Assembly (NCBI RefSeq): GCF_018847975.1
Contig: NZ_CP072597.1
Location: 1,178,001-1,242,000 of the forward strand
Origin: Lysobacter sp. K5869
GTDB taxonomy: Bacteria; Pseudomonadota; Gammaproteobacteria; Xanthomonadales; Xanthomonadaceae
Length of the DNA stretch: 64,000 bases
Direction: 5' to 3'
In this document: in pieces, positions 15,475 through 24,150 of the stretch
Numbering within the stretch: the stretch's first letter is position 1
Layout: the number at the start of each line of letters is the position of its first letter
Made by a program: the position numbers and the translations under genes
Notes under the pieces: generated by a model
Database searches by the model: none
Told to the model about the DNA's origin: nothing
Seen by the model: the letters and a program-made list of their open reading frames with translations, nothing else

Positions 15475-17208
15475 ATGCTTCGACTCACCGACCTTCGCCT
15501 GCCGCTGGATCACAGCGAACGCGCGCTCACCGACGCCATCGCCGCCCGCCTGGGCATCGCCTCGGCCGACATCGCCGGCCACACCATCGCCAAGCGCAGC
15601 TACGACGCGCGCAAGCGCGGCGGCATCGAGCTGATTTATTCGCTCGACATCGATACGCCGCGCGAGGCCGAGATTCTGGCGCGTCTGGGCGAGGACGCGG
15701 CCGAGCCCGGCGCCGCCGCACCGGCCGCCGGCAAACCCGCGGCCCGCAAACCGGCCGGCAAATCCTCGGCGTCGGCGAGCACCGGCAAGGTCCTGCCCAC
15801 GCCCGACACCGCCTACAAGTTCGTCGGCCGCGCGCCCGCGTCCCTGCCGCTGCGGCCGATCGTAATCGGCATGGGCCCCTGCGGCCTGTTCGCCGCCTTG
15901 ATCCTGGCGCAGATGGGCTTTCGCCCGATCGTGCTGGAGCGCGGCAAGGCGGTGCGCGAGCGCACCGTCGACACCTTCGGCCTGTGGCGCAAGCGCGTGC
16001 TCAATCCCGAATCCAACGTGCAGTTCGGCGAAGGCGGCGCGGGCACGTTTTCCGACGGCAAGCTCTACAGCCAGATCAGCGACAAGCTGCACCACGGCCG
16101 CAAGGTGCTGACCGAGTTCGTCCAGGCCGGCGCGCCGGAAGAGATCCTCTACGTCAGCAAGCCGCACATCGGCACCTTCCGCCTGGTGTCGATGGTCGAG
16201 AACATGCGCGCGACCATCGAATCGCTGGGCGGCGAAATCCGTTTCTCGCACCGCGTCGAGGATGTGCTGATCGAGAACGGGCAGGTGCGCGGCGTGATCC
16301 TCGCCGACGGCAGCGAGCTGCGCGCCGATCACGTGGTCTGCGCGCTCGGCCACAGCGCGCGCGACACCTTCAAGATGCTGCACGAACGCGGCGTCTACAT
16401 GGAGGCCAAGCCGTTCTCGATCGGCTTCCGCATCGAACATCCGCAGTCGGTGATCGACGCCGCGCGCTTCGGCCCGCAGGCCGGCCATCCGATTCTCGGC
16501 GCGGCCGACTACAAGCTGGTGCATCACTGCCGCAACGGCCGTTCGGTCTACAGCTTCTGCATGTGTCCCGGCGGCACCGTGGTGGCCGCGGCCAGCGAGC
16601 CCGGCCGCGTGGTCACCAACGGCATGAGCCAGTACTCGCGCAACGAACGCAACGCCAACGCCGCGATCGTGGTCGGGATTTCGCCGCAGGACTATCTGCC
16701 TTACCACGGCGACAGCGAGCCCGGCCGGATCTCGCCGCTGGCCGGCATCGCCCTGCAGCGGCATTGGGAAGCGCAGGCGTTCGCGCTCGGCGGCGGCGAA
16801 TACGAAGCGCCCGGACAACGCGTCGGCGATTTCCTCGCCGGCCGCGCCTCGACCGCGCTCGGCGCGGTCCAGCCTTCGTACACGCCGGGCGTGCGCTTGA
16901 GCGATCTGGGCCAGTCGCTGCCCGATTACGCGATCGCGGCGATCCGCGAAGCGCTGCCGGCGTTCGACAAGCAGATCAAGGGCTTCGCCATGGCCGACGC
17001 GATGTTGACGGGCGTGGAGACGCGCACGTCTTCGCCGCTACGCATCACCCGCGGCGCCGACGGCCACAGCCTCAACACCCGCGGCTTGTTCCCGGCCGGG
17101 GAGGGCGCCGGTTACGCCGGCGGCATCCTGTCGGCGGCGGTGGACGGCATCAAGGCGGCCGAGGCGGTGGCGATGAGTCTGCTGGGCGGGATCGACCGCG
17201 CGGCCTGA
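15475..17208 (+). CDS. FAD-dependent oxidoreductase (NAD(P)/FAD flavoprotein, COG2509-like)
   Basis: 577 residues. An N-terminal domain of about 75 residues (LRLPLDHSERALTDAIAARLG, the alpha/beta module common in this family) is joined by an Ala/Pro/Lys linker to the flavoprotein core. The dinucleotide-binding motif VIGMGPCGLFAALILAQMG starts near residue 130. ESNVQFGEGGAGTFSDGKLYS, SYSRNERNANAAIVVGI and the C-terminal LFPAGEGAGYAGGILSAAVDGIKAAEA are typical of large bacterial oxidoreductases related to geranylgeranyl reductase-like FAD proteins. The natural substrate is unknown. It has a probable leaderless start and no operon partners. Confidence 0.85.
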   Translation: MLRLTDLRLPLDHSERALTDAIAARLGIASADIAGHTIAKRSYDARKRGGIELIYSLDIDTPREAEILARLGEDAAEPGAAAPAAGKPAARKPAGKSSASASTGKVLPTPDTAYKFVGRAPASLPLRPIVIGMGPCGLFAALILAQMGFRPIVLERGKAVRERTVDTFGLWRKRVLNPESNVQFGEGGAGTFSDGKLYSQISDKLHHGRKVLTEFVQAGAPEEILYVSKPHIGTFRLVSMVENMRATIESLGGEIRFSHRVEDVLIENGQVRGVILADGSELRADHVVCALGHSARDTFKMLHERGVYMEAKPFSIGFRIEHPQSVIDAARFGPQAGHPILGAADYKLVHHCRNGRSVYSFCMCPGGTVVAAASEPGRVVTNGMSQYSRNERNANAAIVVGISPQDYLPYHGDSEPGRISPLAGIALQRHWEAQAFALGGGEYEAPGQRVGDFLAGRASTALGAVQPSYTPGVRLSDLGQSLPDYAIAAIREALPAFDKQIKGFAMADAMLTGVETRTSSPLRITRGADGHSLNTRGLFPAGEGAGYAGGILSAAVDGIKAAEAVAMSLLGGIDRAA

Positions 17209-17459
17209 GCGGCGCGGTGGCGTGAGGCGGCGCGACGATCGGGTCCGCCGTCGGTCGTTGCGGCGCAGCGCGACCGGATTCGGATCGGGCCGATGCGCCT
17301 GTTCGGGCGCGTCCCGGATTGTCCCCGGCTTGCGCACGCCATGTGCGCAATCGGTCGCCCCGTACCGGCGGCGCGAGTCCATGCCCAATGGCAGGGGGCA
17401 AGCGCGGCGCGTTGGCTAGGATGTCCGATCCCGTCTTGTGCGCCGCGCCGGAGTCCGCC

Positions 17460-19355
17460 ATGTCCCGACCCTCCCTAGCCCTGCTGCCGCTGCTGATCGC
17501 CGCGGCGCTGCCGTTGTCGGCCGCCCGCGCGCAGACCGCGGCGCCGCGCGATACGCCTTATCCCGGCACGCTGCAATTGGATGTCGACGCCAGCGACATC
17601 GCCCGGCGCGTGCTGCGCGCGCGCCAGCGCCTGCCGGTGCAGGCCGGGCCGCTGACCTTGCTGTTCCCGCAGTGGATCCAGGGCAATCACTCGCCGACCG
17701 GGCCGATCGACAAGCTCGCCGGCCTGCGCGTGCGCGGCAACGGCCAGGCCATCGCCTGGACCCGCGATCCGCTCGACGTGTACGCGTTCAAGCTCGAAGT
17801 GCCGCAAGGCGTAAGCGAGCTGGAGATCGAGTTCGACATGCTCACCCCGACCGCGAGCAATCAGGGCCGGGTGGTGATGACCGCCGACATGCTCAACGTG
17901 CAGTGGAATCAGGTCGCGCTGTATCCGGCCGGCTACTACGCGCGCGGCATCCAGGTGGCGCCGAGCCTGAAGCTGCCGGCCGGCTGGCAGGCCGGCACCG
18001 CGCTCGAACTCGACGCGCGTCAGGGCGACACCCTGCGTTTCCGCCCGGTGCCGCTCGACACTTTGATGGATTCGCCGGTGTTCGCCGGCCGCCACTACAA
18101 GCAGATCGATCTGGCGCCGGGCGCGAAGATTCCGGTGCGGCTCAACGTCGTCGCCGACGCGGCCAAATTCCTGGACGCCAAGCCCGAGCAGCTCAAGCCG
18201 CATCGCGAACTGGTGAATCAGGCGGTCAAGCTGTTCGGCTCGCAGCCTTACGATCATTACGATTTCCTGTTGTCGCTGTCGGGGCAGATGAGCGGGATCG
18301 GCCTGGAGCACCACCGCTCCAGCGAAAACGGCGTGGACGCCGACTATTTCACCGGCTGGGACGGCGCCGGCCAGCTCGGCCGCGACTTGCTCGCGCACGA
18401 GTACACCCACGCCTGGAACGGCAAATTCCGCCGTCCCGCCGGGCTGGTGAAGGGCAACCTCAATCAACCGCTGGGCGACAGCCTGCTGTGGGTCTACGAA
18501 GGCCAGACCCAGTACTGGGGTTATGTGCTGGCCGCGCGTTCGGGCTTGTGGAAGCCGGAGTTCGCGCGCGACGCGCTGGCGCTGGTGGTCGCGCGCTACG
18601 CCGAGGATCGTCCGGGCCTGGGCTGGCGCACGCTGCAGGACACCACGCTGGATCCGGTGATCGCGATGCGCCGGTCCAAGTCGTACCCGAGCTATCAGCT
18701 CAGCGAGGACTACTACAGCGGCGGCCAGCTGGTGTGGTTGGCGGTGGACGCCAAGCTGCGCGCGCTGACCGGCGAGAAGCGTTCGCTCGACGACTTCGCC
18801 CGCGGCTTCTTCCACGGCGCCGACGGCGATTACGAGGTCAAGCCGTACGAATTCGAGGACGTGGTCGCCGCGCTCGACAAGGTCGCGCCGTTCGACTGGG
18901 CCGGGTTCCTGCGCGAACGCCTGGACGCGCGCGCCGCGCCGCTGGACGGGCTGGCCGCGAGCGGCTGGAGGCTCAGCTTCGGCGATACGCCAAGCGAAGC
19001 CGGCAAGCTCGCCGAGAGCGACCGCAAGCACACCGACCTGACCTATTCGCTGGGCATGACCTTGTCCAACGACAACAACGTCGGCGCGGTGCGCTGGGAC
19101 GGCCCGGCCTTCGACGCCGGCATCGCGCCGGGCAGCACGGTGCTGGCGATCAACGGCTACAGCGCCAGCGGCGAGCGGCTCAAGGACGCGGTGAGCGCGA
19201 ACAAGGACGGCAAGCAGCCGATCGATCTGATCGTGCGCAACGGCGACGTGGTGCGCAGCGTGCGCATCGATTATCGCGGCGGCTTGCGCTATCCGCGCCT
19301 GGAACGCATCGACGGCGCGCCGGACCGGCTGTCGAAGATTCTCGCGCCGAAGTAA
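17460..19355 (+). CDS. M61-family metallopeptidase (glycyl aminopeptidase-like) with PDZ domain
   Basis: 631 residues with a signal peptide (cleavage near AARA-QT), so periplasmic or secreted. An N-terminal M61 beta domain is followed by the zinc motif HEYTHAWNGKFRRP, with zinc/catalytic residues H313, E314 and H317 and a second glutamate expected in LWVYEGQTQYWG. A PDZ-like C-terminal domain (about 530-620: GAVRWDGPAFDAGIAPGSTVLAINGY) would bind peptide tails. Known M61 enzymes release N-terminal Gly or Ala. A TAGGAT -10 candidate lies about 40 bp upstream. The start is the ATG that gives the signal peptide. Typical of protein-degrading predatory bacteria; this last point is inference. Confidence 0.92.
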   Translation: MSRPSLALLPLLIAAALPLSAARAQTAAPRDTPYPGTLQLDVDASDIARRVLRARQRLPVQAGPLTLLFPQWIQGNHSPTGPIDKLAGLRVRGNGQAIAWTRDPLDVYAFKLEVPQGVSELEIEFDMLTPTASNQGRVVMTADMLNVQWNQVALYPAGYYARGIQVAPSLKLPAGWQAGTALELDARQGDTLRFRPVPLDTLMDSPVFAGRHYKQIDLAPGAKIPVRLNVVADAAKFLDAKPEQLKPHRELVNQAVKLFGSQPYDHYDFLLSLSGQMSGIGLEHHRSSENGVDADYFTGWDGAGQLGRDLLAHEYTHAWNGKFRRPAGLVKGNLNQPLGDSLLWVYEGQTQYWGYVLAARSGLWKPEFARDALALVVARYAEDRPGLGWRTLQDTTLDPVIAMRRSKSYPSYQLSEDYYSGGQLVWLAVDAKLRALTGEKRSLDDFARGFFHGADGDYEVKPYEFEDVVAALDKVAPFDWAGFLRERLDARAAPLDGLAASGWRLSFGDTPSEAGKLAESDRKHTDLTYSLGMTLSNDNNVGAVRWDGPAFDAGIAPGSTVLAINGYSASGERLKDAVSANKDGKQPIDLIVRNGDVVRSVRIDYRGGLRYPRLERIDGAPDRLSKILAPK

Positions 19356-19447
19356 GCGGCGCGGTGGCGCGGACGGGCCGACGCATCCGCATCGGCCGGC
19401 GACCGTCCGGCGTCCGACCGGCGGCGGCGCGCCCGCGCCGCCGCTCG

Positions 19448-19462
19448 CGCGACAATGTCGCG
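19448..19462 (+). promoter_or_regulatory. Small palindrome directly before the exonuclease start
   Basis: CGCGACA-A-TGTCGCG is a perfect 7-bp inverted repeat two bases before the ATG. It contains GACAAT, a possible -10 element. It may be an operator or a translation-control hairpin. Confidence 0.3.
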
Positions 19463-19464
19463 TC

Positions 19465-20052
19465 ATGAACGAACCTATCGAAAGAGAACCCGCGCATTAC
19501 CTGTTGATCGACTTCGAGGCCACCTGCTCCGACGACCGCTCGCTGCCGCGCGAGCAGATGGAGATCATCGAGATCGGCGCGGTCATGGTCGAAACCGCCT
19601 CGCTGCGCGTGGTCGACGAATTCCAACGCTTCGTCCGTCCGGTGCGCCATCCGCAGTTGACCGCGTTCTGCACCCAGCTCACCAGCATCACTCAAGCCGA
19701 TGTCGACGCCGCGCCCGGCTTCGCCGAAGCGGCGGCGGCGCTGAAGGCGTGGCGCGCCGCTTACCCGGATCTGATCTGGGGCTCGTGGGGCGATTACGAC
19801 CGCAATCAGCTGCGCCAGGACTGCGGCTTCCACCGCGTGCCCGACCCGGTCGGCGCCGAGCACCGCAACATCAAGCGGATGTTCGCCCAGCGCGAAGGCT
19901 CGGGCCGAAAGTTCGGCCTCGACGGCGGCGTGCGCCGCGCGCGGCTGGAGTTCGCCGGCACCCACCACCGCGGCATCGACGACGCGCGCAACATCGCGCA
20001 GTTGTTGCCGTATGCGTTGGGGCGCGAGCCTTTTCCGCGCGAGCGGCGCTGA
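19465..20052 (+). CDS. 3'-5' exonuclease, DEDDh family (ERI1/KapD-like)
   Basis: 195 residues. Exo I D16 and E18 in LIDFEAT, Exo II D110 in WGSWGDYDRNQLRQD, and Exo III H168 with D173 in HHRGIDDARNIA form a complete DEDDh active site, so the enzyme should be a two-metal 3'-5' exonuclease. The spacing and the HHRGIDDARNIAQLLP motif resemble ERI1 and the bacterial KapD group more than DnaQ or RNase T. RNA or short-duplex trimming is likely; the target is unknown. The gene sits alone between the M61 peptidase and a REP-like array. Confidence 0.9.
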   Translation: MNEPIEREPAHYLLIDFEATCSDDRSLPREQMEIIEIGAVMVETASLRVVDEFQRFVRPVRHPQLTAFCTQLTSITQADVDAAPGFAEAAAALKAWRAAYPDLIWGSWGDYDRNQLRQDCGFHRVPDPVGAEHRNIKRMFAQREGSGRKFGLDGGVRRARLEFAGTHHRGIDDARNIAQLLPYALGREPFPRERR

Positions 20053-20106
20053 GCCGGTTGTCTGCGGTGCCGGTCGCCTGAGAGGCCGGCTGCGCGACCG
20101 AGTGGC

Positions 20107-20480
20107 GTCGTCGGTGCGGTGTCGCGGTCGCAGCTTACGCAGCTCCTACCGTCGGTTTGCGTTGCCGCGCGAAAGTCGGGCGACTCCCTGTAGGAGCGGC
20201 GTGAGCCGCGACCGCGGGGCGACAGGTCGCGCCGTATGCGCGGTGTCGCGGTCGCAGCTTGCGCAGCTCCTACAGTGGGTTTCCGTTGCAACGCGAAAGT
20301 CGGGTAGCTGCCTGTAGGAGCGGCGTGAGCCGCGACCGCGGGGCGACAGGTCGCGTCGTATGCGCGGTGTCGTAGTCGCAGCTTACGCAGCTCCTACCAT
20401 CGGTTTGCGTTGCCGCGCGAAAGTCGGGCGGCTCCCTGTAGGAGCGGCGTGAGCCGCGACCGCGCAGCAGCCGGTCGCGG
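20107..20480. repeat. Second REP-like tandem array, 124-bp period
   Basis: GTAGGAGCGGCGTGAGCCGC occurs at 20190, 20314 and 20438, intervals of exactly 124 bp, each followed by an inverted CGCAGCTCCTAC element. A partial unit lies on the left side; the last unit decays near 20480. The sequence differs from the array at 13 kb, yet the period is the same. It lies between convergent genes. Confidence 0.9.
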
Positions 20481-20510
20481 CGCAACCCCGATGCCGTAAT
20501 CGCGGCCCGC

Positions 20511-21092
20511 TCACTCCACCGCATCGCCCTCGCGCGTCGCCGCCTCGCCCCGCCGCCACAGCATGCTGCGCAACACCCCATCGCGGCGAATCAAGCCGTG
20601 ATGCAACGCCGCGCCGAGATGCAGCAGCACCAAGCCGAACAAGGCATACGCCAAAGTCCGATGCAGCCAGCGCAAGGCCGCGAACCAGCTCGGATCGAAC
20701 GGCGCGATCGCCGGCAAGCGCACGCCGCCGCCGAGTTCGATCGGATAGCCGCCCGCCGACAGCATCGCCCAGCCGATCAGCGGCATCGCCAGCATCGACG
20801 CGTACAGCAGCCAATGCGAGGCCTGCGCGGCGAAACGCTGCGCCGCGCTCAATTCGCGCGGCAGCGGCGGCGGACGCCGCCACAGGCGCAACGCGAGCCG
20901 CAACACCGCCAGCGCCAGAATCGCGATCCCGAGCGGCTTGTGCAGCGCCAGCAACCACGCGTGGCGCTCCGACACGCTCGCCACCATGCCCGCGCCGACG
21001 AACAGCATCGTCAGGATCATCAAGGCCATCAGCCAGTGCAGTACGCGCGCCGGCCACCAGAACATTGTCTCGTCGTTGCGATACTCGCTCAT
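20511..21092 (-). CDS. Cytochrome b561-type membrane haem protein
   Basis: 193 residues with four membrane helices. Histidines H19 (VLHWLM), H51 (LHKPLG), H144 (WLHRTLAYALF) and H158 (LLHLGAALHHG) sit in the positions used as axial ligands for two b haems in the bacterial YodB/CybB family. It would carry electrons across the inner membrane, here presumably to or from the adjacent periplasmic peroxidase. Its ATG overlaps the stop of the catalase-family gene (ATGA), so the two proteins are translationally coupled. The linkage to an ECF-controlled peroxidase is the main clue to its job. Confidence 0.9.
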   Translation of the reverse strand: MSEYRNDETMFWWPARVLHWLMALMILTMLFVGAGMVASVSERHAWLLALHKPLGIAILALAVLRLALRLWRRPPPLPRELSAAQRFAAQASHWLLYASMLAMPLIGWAMLSAGGYPIELGGGVRLPAIAPFDPSWFAALRWLHRTLAYALFGLVLLHLGAALHHGLIRRDGVLRSMLWRRGEAATREGDAVE

Positions 21093-22165
21093 CGCGCGGC
21101 CTCCTGCGGCGGACGGCCGCCGGCGCGCGCTTCTTCGGCGGTGCGGCGGCGGTAGGACTCGGCATAAGCGGCCGAACGCGCGGGCAGCAGCGGATCGGCC
21201 GAGGCGACGATGCCGTCGGGCAGCACCAGCGGGTCGTAGTTGATGTCGCGGCATTCGCCGCTGCTTTGATCCTGCGCGCGTTCGATCACCACGGTGCCGG
21301 CGTCGATCTGCTCGCGCTGCGCGGGCCACGTCTGGGTCGCGTCGTCCACGGGATCGTCCGGCGCGGCCAGCGTCGCCCACAGCCGCCAACGCAGCGGCCC
21401 TTGGGCGAGGCGGCGTTCCAGTTCGGCGGCGAGCGTGTCGACATCCTGCGCGCTCAGCGGCGCGGCGGCCGCGCCGTTGTCGGGTTCGACCCGCCAGCGC
21501 ACTGCGTGGCGCGCGCCGTCGGCGCCGACGAAATAGAACGCGTTGAGGCCGTAGTAACTGTCGGTCGCGTAACTGGCCGAGGGTTTGCGCTCCTTGGCCC
21601 AGGCGCGGAACGCGGCGGTTTCCGGGTGCGCGTCGAAAAACGCCTTCTGCTTGGCCGGATCGGGCTTGCCGGTGGCCGGGTCCGGCGCGGTGGCGCGCAA
21701 TTGCTCGAAGAACGCCTGCGGCGTGGCGACCGGGAACACCGGCATGTTGTTCATGCCGGTGCGCCATTGCTGGCCGTCGGGTTGGGTCAGGCGCAGGGCG
21801 AAGCTGCGGATCGGCACGCCGCCGTCGGGCGCGTACGGATTGCCGCCGGGCAGGGCGAAGCGGCCGACCAGCGGCGTGCTCGCGCCCGCGGCGAACAAGC
21901 CCGCGCGCGAGTAGGGCGCGGCCGCGCCGTTGCTGTCGAAGCGGCCGATGACGCACACGCCCTTGGCGTGGTTGCGGCGATAGCCCGGGTGCAGGCCGCC
22001 GTTGGTTTGCAGCTGATCGACCAGCCGCGTCGGCGTCAGCCGCTGCGGATCCAGATAACCGGCGACATAAGCGAAGGCGCCGGCGAGGCCGCCGACCGCG
22101 AGCGCGATCAGCGCCCAGCGGGCGAGCGGGACAGGCGGGCGGGGCGGGGCGAGGGGCTCGTTCAT
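21089..22165 (-). CDS. Catalase-family peroxidase (SrpA-like), membrane-anchored
   Basis: 358 residues, much shorter than true catalases. A hydrophobic N-terminal segment (about residues 15-37) anchors it or exports it to the periplasm. H66 in HPGYRRNHAKGVCVIGRF matches the distal histidine and Y334 in RSAAYAESYRR fits the haem-ligating tyrosine. Minimal catalases of this SrpA type usually act as peroxidases on organic substrates rather than as strong catalases. The gene is first in a two-gene operon with cytochrome b561. It is divergent from the ECF sigma gene and has a matching promoter 24 bases from a predicted start site. Family firm, physiological substrate unknown. Confidence 0.92.
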   Translation of the reverse strand: MNEPLAPPRPPVPLARWALIALAVGGLAGAFAYVAGYLDPQRLTPTRLVDQLQTNGGLHPGYRRNHAKGVCVIGRFDSNGAAAPYSRAGLFAAGASTPLVGRFALPGGNPYAPDGGVPIRSFALRLTQPDGQQWRTGMNNMPVFPVATPQAFFEQLRATAPDPATGKPDPAKQKAFFDAHPETAAFRAWAKERKPSASYATDSYYGLNAFYFVGADGARHAVRWRVEPDNGAAAAPLSAQDVDTLAAELERRLAQGPLRWRLWATLAAPDDPVDDATQTWPAQREQIDAGTVVIERAQDQSSGECRDINYDPLVLPDGIVASADPLLPARSAAYAESYRRRTAEEARAGGRPPQEAAR

Positions 22166-22195
22166 GGCCTTGGGCGTGGTGGGATACGCTGGTAC

Positions 22196-22221
22196 GACGC
22201 GCGGCGGCGCGGCTTATTCCC
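22196..22221 (-). promoter_or_regulatory. ECF-type promoter of the catalase/cytochrome operon
   Basis: On the minus strand GGGAATAA (22221-22214) is followed by CGTC (22199-22196), with exactly 16 bases between GGAAT and CGTC. The predicted start lies about 24 nt before the peroxidase ATG. The form GGAA...CGTC is the usual ECF-sigma promoter shape. Confidence 0.7.
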
Positions 22222-22244
22222 TGAACATCGCGTTGCGGCGGCGC

Positions 22245-22270
22245 GGGAATAAACTGCCCGCGGCGGCGTC
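22245..22270 (+). promoter_or_regulatory. ECF-type promoter of the sigma/anti-sigma operon
   Basis: GGGAATAA at 22245-22252 and CGTC at 22267-22270 repeat the motif and the 16-base spacing of the divergent promoter. The predicted start lies about 24 nt before the sigma ATG, indicating autoregulation. Confidence 0.7.
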
Positions 22271-22300
22271 CCACCGGACGAACCCCTGCGAACCGCGCCC

Positions 22301-22816
22301 ATGTCCCCGCACGAACTCGATCAAGCGCTGCGCGAACAACTGCCCTCGCTGCGGCGTTTCGCCCGCTGGCTGGCGCGCGATCCGCACGCGGCCGACGATC
22401 TGGTCCAGAGCGCGCTCGAACGCGCCCTGGCCGGCTGGCACCAGCGCCGCGACGAGGCGGCGCTGCGGCCGTGGCTGTTTTCCATCGTCTACCGCCAGTT
22501 CCTCGACGGCCAGCGCCGCGCCCAGCGCTACGCCGGGCTGCTCGCGCGCATCGGCCTGGGCGCGCCGGACAGCGAGCCCTCGGCCGAGCGCGAGTTCATC
22601 GCGCGCTCGACGCTGGAAGCCTTGCAGCAGTTGCCGGTGGAGCAGCGCAGCCTGCTGCTGTGGGTATCGGTCGAAGGATTGAGCTATCAAGAAGTGGCCG
22701 AGATTCTCGAGATCCCCATCGGCACGGTGATGTCGCGGCTGTCGCGCGCGCGGCAGGCGCTGCGCCGGCTCAGCGAGGGCGAGACCGCGACCCCGCCGCT
22801 GAGGTTGCTCAAATGA
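22301..22816 (+). CDS. ECF-family RNA polymerase sigma factor
   Basis: 171 residues with the two ECF domains. Region 2 contains ARDPHAADDLVQSALERAL and the -10-melting stretch PWLFSIVYRQFLDGQRRA. Region 4 contains LQQLPVEQRSLLLWVSVEGLSYQEVAEIL and the helix-turn-helix IPIGTVMSRLSRARQAL. Regions 1.1 and 3 are absent, as in all ECF factors. The anti-sigma gene begins 47 bases downstream. The divergent catalase/cytochrome b561 operon carries the same promoter motif, so it is the likely main target. The inducing stress is probably oxidative; this is inferred from the target enzymes only. Confidence 0.95.
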   Translation: MSPHELDQALREQLPSLRRFARWLARDPHAADDLVQSALERALAGWHQRRDEAALRPWLFSIVYRQFLDGQRRAQRYAGLLARIGLGAPDSEPSAEREFIARSTLEALQQLPVEQRSLLLWVSVEGLSYQEVAEILEIPIGTVMSRLSRARQALRRLSEGETATPPLRLLK

Positions 22817-22862
22817 GCGCCGCGTTCCGCCACCGTCCGCCGTTTTCGTTCGCGAGTGCCCC

Positions 22863-23630
22863 ATGAATCAGCCGCCGATCCAACCGCCCGACGAACACGA
22901 CCTGCACGCTTACATCGACGGCCGCCTGGACCCGTCGCGGCGCGCCGAAGTCGAGGCTTGGCTGGCGCGCCAGCCCGAGCGGCTGGCCGAATTGCAGGCG
23001 TGGCAGCGCGACGCCCAGCAACTGCGCGCCGCGCTCGCCGGCGCCGCGCCGGCGCCGGAGCCCGCGCTCGACCCCGCGCGACTGCGCGCCGGCCTGCGCC
23101 GCCGCCGCGACGCGCGCTACGCGGTCGCCGCCGCTGTGCTGCTGAGCCTCGGCCTGGGCGCGGTCGGCGGTTGGCAGGCGCGCGAATGGAGCCGCCCGTC
23201 CGCGCCGATGCTCGCCGGCATCGCGCCGATGGCCGACGCCATCGCCGCGCACCGCCTGTTCGCCGCGCGCCACGACCTGCGCAGCGACATCGCCGGCGGC
23301 GACGTGCAATCGTGGCTCGACGCGAATTTCCGCGCACCCATGCGCCTGCCCGACCTCAGCGGCGCGGGCTACCGCCCGGTCGGCGCGCGCGCGCTCGCCA
23401 CCGACCAAGGCCCCGCGGCGCTGGTGATGTACCAGGACGCAGCCGGCGCGGCGATCAGCTTCTACATCCGCCCGCCGGGACCGCGCCATCACATGCTGCC
23501 GCGCGGCGACCGCCGCGACGGCGCCTTGCTGGCGCAGTACTGGTCGCGCGGGGACTACAACTACGCGATGGTGAGCGCGGGCGACGATGCCAGCGCGCAG
23601 GTGGTGCGGCGGGCGTTGTCGGCGATTTGA
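22863..23630 (+). CDS. Anti-sigma factor, membrane-bound, without zinc motif
   Basis: 255 residues. The N-terminal cytoplasmic segment (EHDLHAYIDGRLDPSRRAEVEAWLARQPE, residues 11-39) is the helix pattern of anti-sigma domains that clamp an ECF factor. One membrane helix lies at about 86-104. The remaining 150 residues are periplasmic and would sense the signal; they include AALVMYQDAAGAAISFYIRP. The His-x3-Cys-x2-Cys zinc motif of ZAS-type anti-sigmas is absent, so redox sensing by that zinc site is excluded. It is co-transcribed with the sigma gene. Signal perception could involve cleavage or a conformational change in the periplasmic part. Confidence 0.88.
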   Translation: MNQPPIQPPDEHDLHAYIDGRLDPSRRAEVEAWLARQPERLAELQAWQRDAQQLRAALAGAAPAPEPALDPARLRAGLRRRRDARYAVAAAVLLSLGLGAVGGWQAREWSRPSAPMLAGIAPMADAIAAHRLFAARHDLRSDIAGGDVQSWLDANFRAPMRLPDLSGAGYRPVGARALATDQGPAALVMYQDAAGAAISFYIRPPGPRHHMLPRGDRRDGALLAQYWSRGDYNYAMVSAGDDASAQVVRRALSAI

Positions 23631-23760
23631 AGCGGCCCTGGCAGGAGCTTCATTCGCGGCGCTTTCGTCTCGCGCGATCGGACTCGGCTACCGGGCCGAA
23701 CCGCCTCGGCGCCGAAGCCGCTGCAGCGAGAGCCGCTCCCGCAAGAATCGGCGCCATCGC

Positions 23761-23997
23761 TCAAAGCCGAATGCCGTAACGTTCGCGCAACCGCGCCATC
23801 GCCTCGGCGTAATCGAGCGACTTCAGTTCCCGCGCCGCCTCCAGATGCTCGGCGCAGAACCATTCGCACCCATGCGGATGCCCGGCCACGCCCGTCGGCA
23901 GCGGCCGGTAGTCGGCGAAGGCGACCAGATCGGCGCCTTCGGGCGCGCGTTCGCCGCGCATGTCGCGGCCGCACAAGTGGCACAGGGGCGGTTTCAT
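23761..23997 (-). CDS. Small cysteine/histidine-rich protein, probable zinc-binding
   Basis: 78 residues from the ATG giving MKPPLCHLCGRDM. The motif CHLC near the start and HPHGCEWFCAEH further on supply enough Cys/His ligands for a treble-clef or zinc-ribbon site. The C-terminal third is helical (LKSLDYAEAMARLRERYGI). A longer frame without ribosome binding site extends to 24048; I use the start preceded by GGCGAG. No function is known. It stands alone just after the terminator of the indolepyruvate oxidoreductase gene. Confidence 0.7.
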   Translation of the reverse strand: MKPPLCHLCGRDMRGERAPEGADLVAFADYRPLPTGVAGHPHGCEWFCAEHLEAARELKSLDYAEAMARLRERYGIRL

Positions 23998-24062
23998 CGC
24001 CGATAGCTCGCCGGGATCGAACCCGCAGTGTCCGCCCGCGCGGCGCATCGCGGCAAGCGCAC

Positions 24063-24095
24063 AAAAACGAACGCCCCGCGGGTGCGGGGCGTTCG
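24063..24095 (-). terminator. Intrinsic terminator of the indolepyruvate oxidoreductase gene
   Basis: A 12-bp perfect stem (24068-24079 with 24084-24095) and a 4-nt loop is followed on the minus strand by TTTTTGT. It lies about 55 nt past the stop codon. Confidence 0.92.
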
Positions 24096-24150
24096 CTGCG
24101 GCGGCGGCGCCGCGATCTGAAACGGAAAACCTTTGCCCGAAGGCCCGGCC

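Noticed and set aside
23640..23760. Degenerate GCAGGAGCTTC and GAGAGCCGCTCC palindromes after the anti-sigma gene
   Set aside because: They resemble a decayed palindromic repeat but too few matching bases remain to call it.
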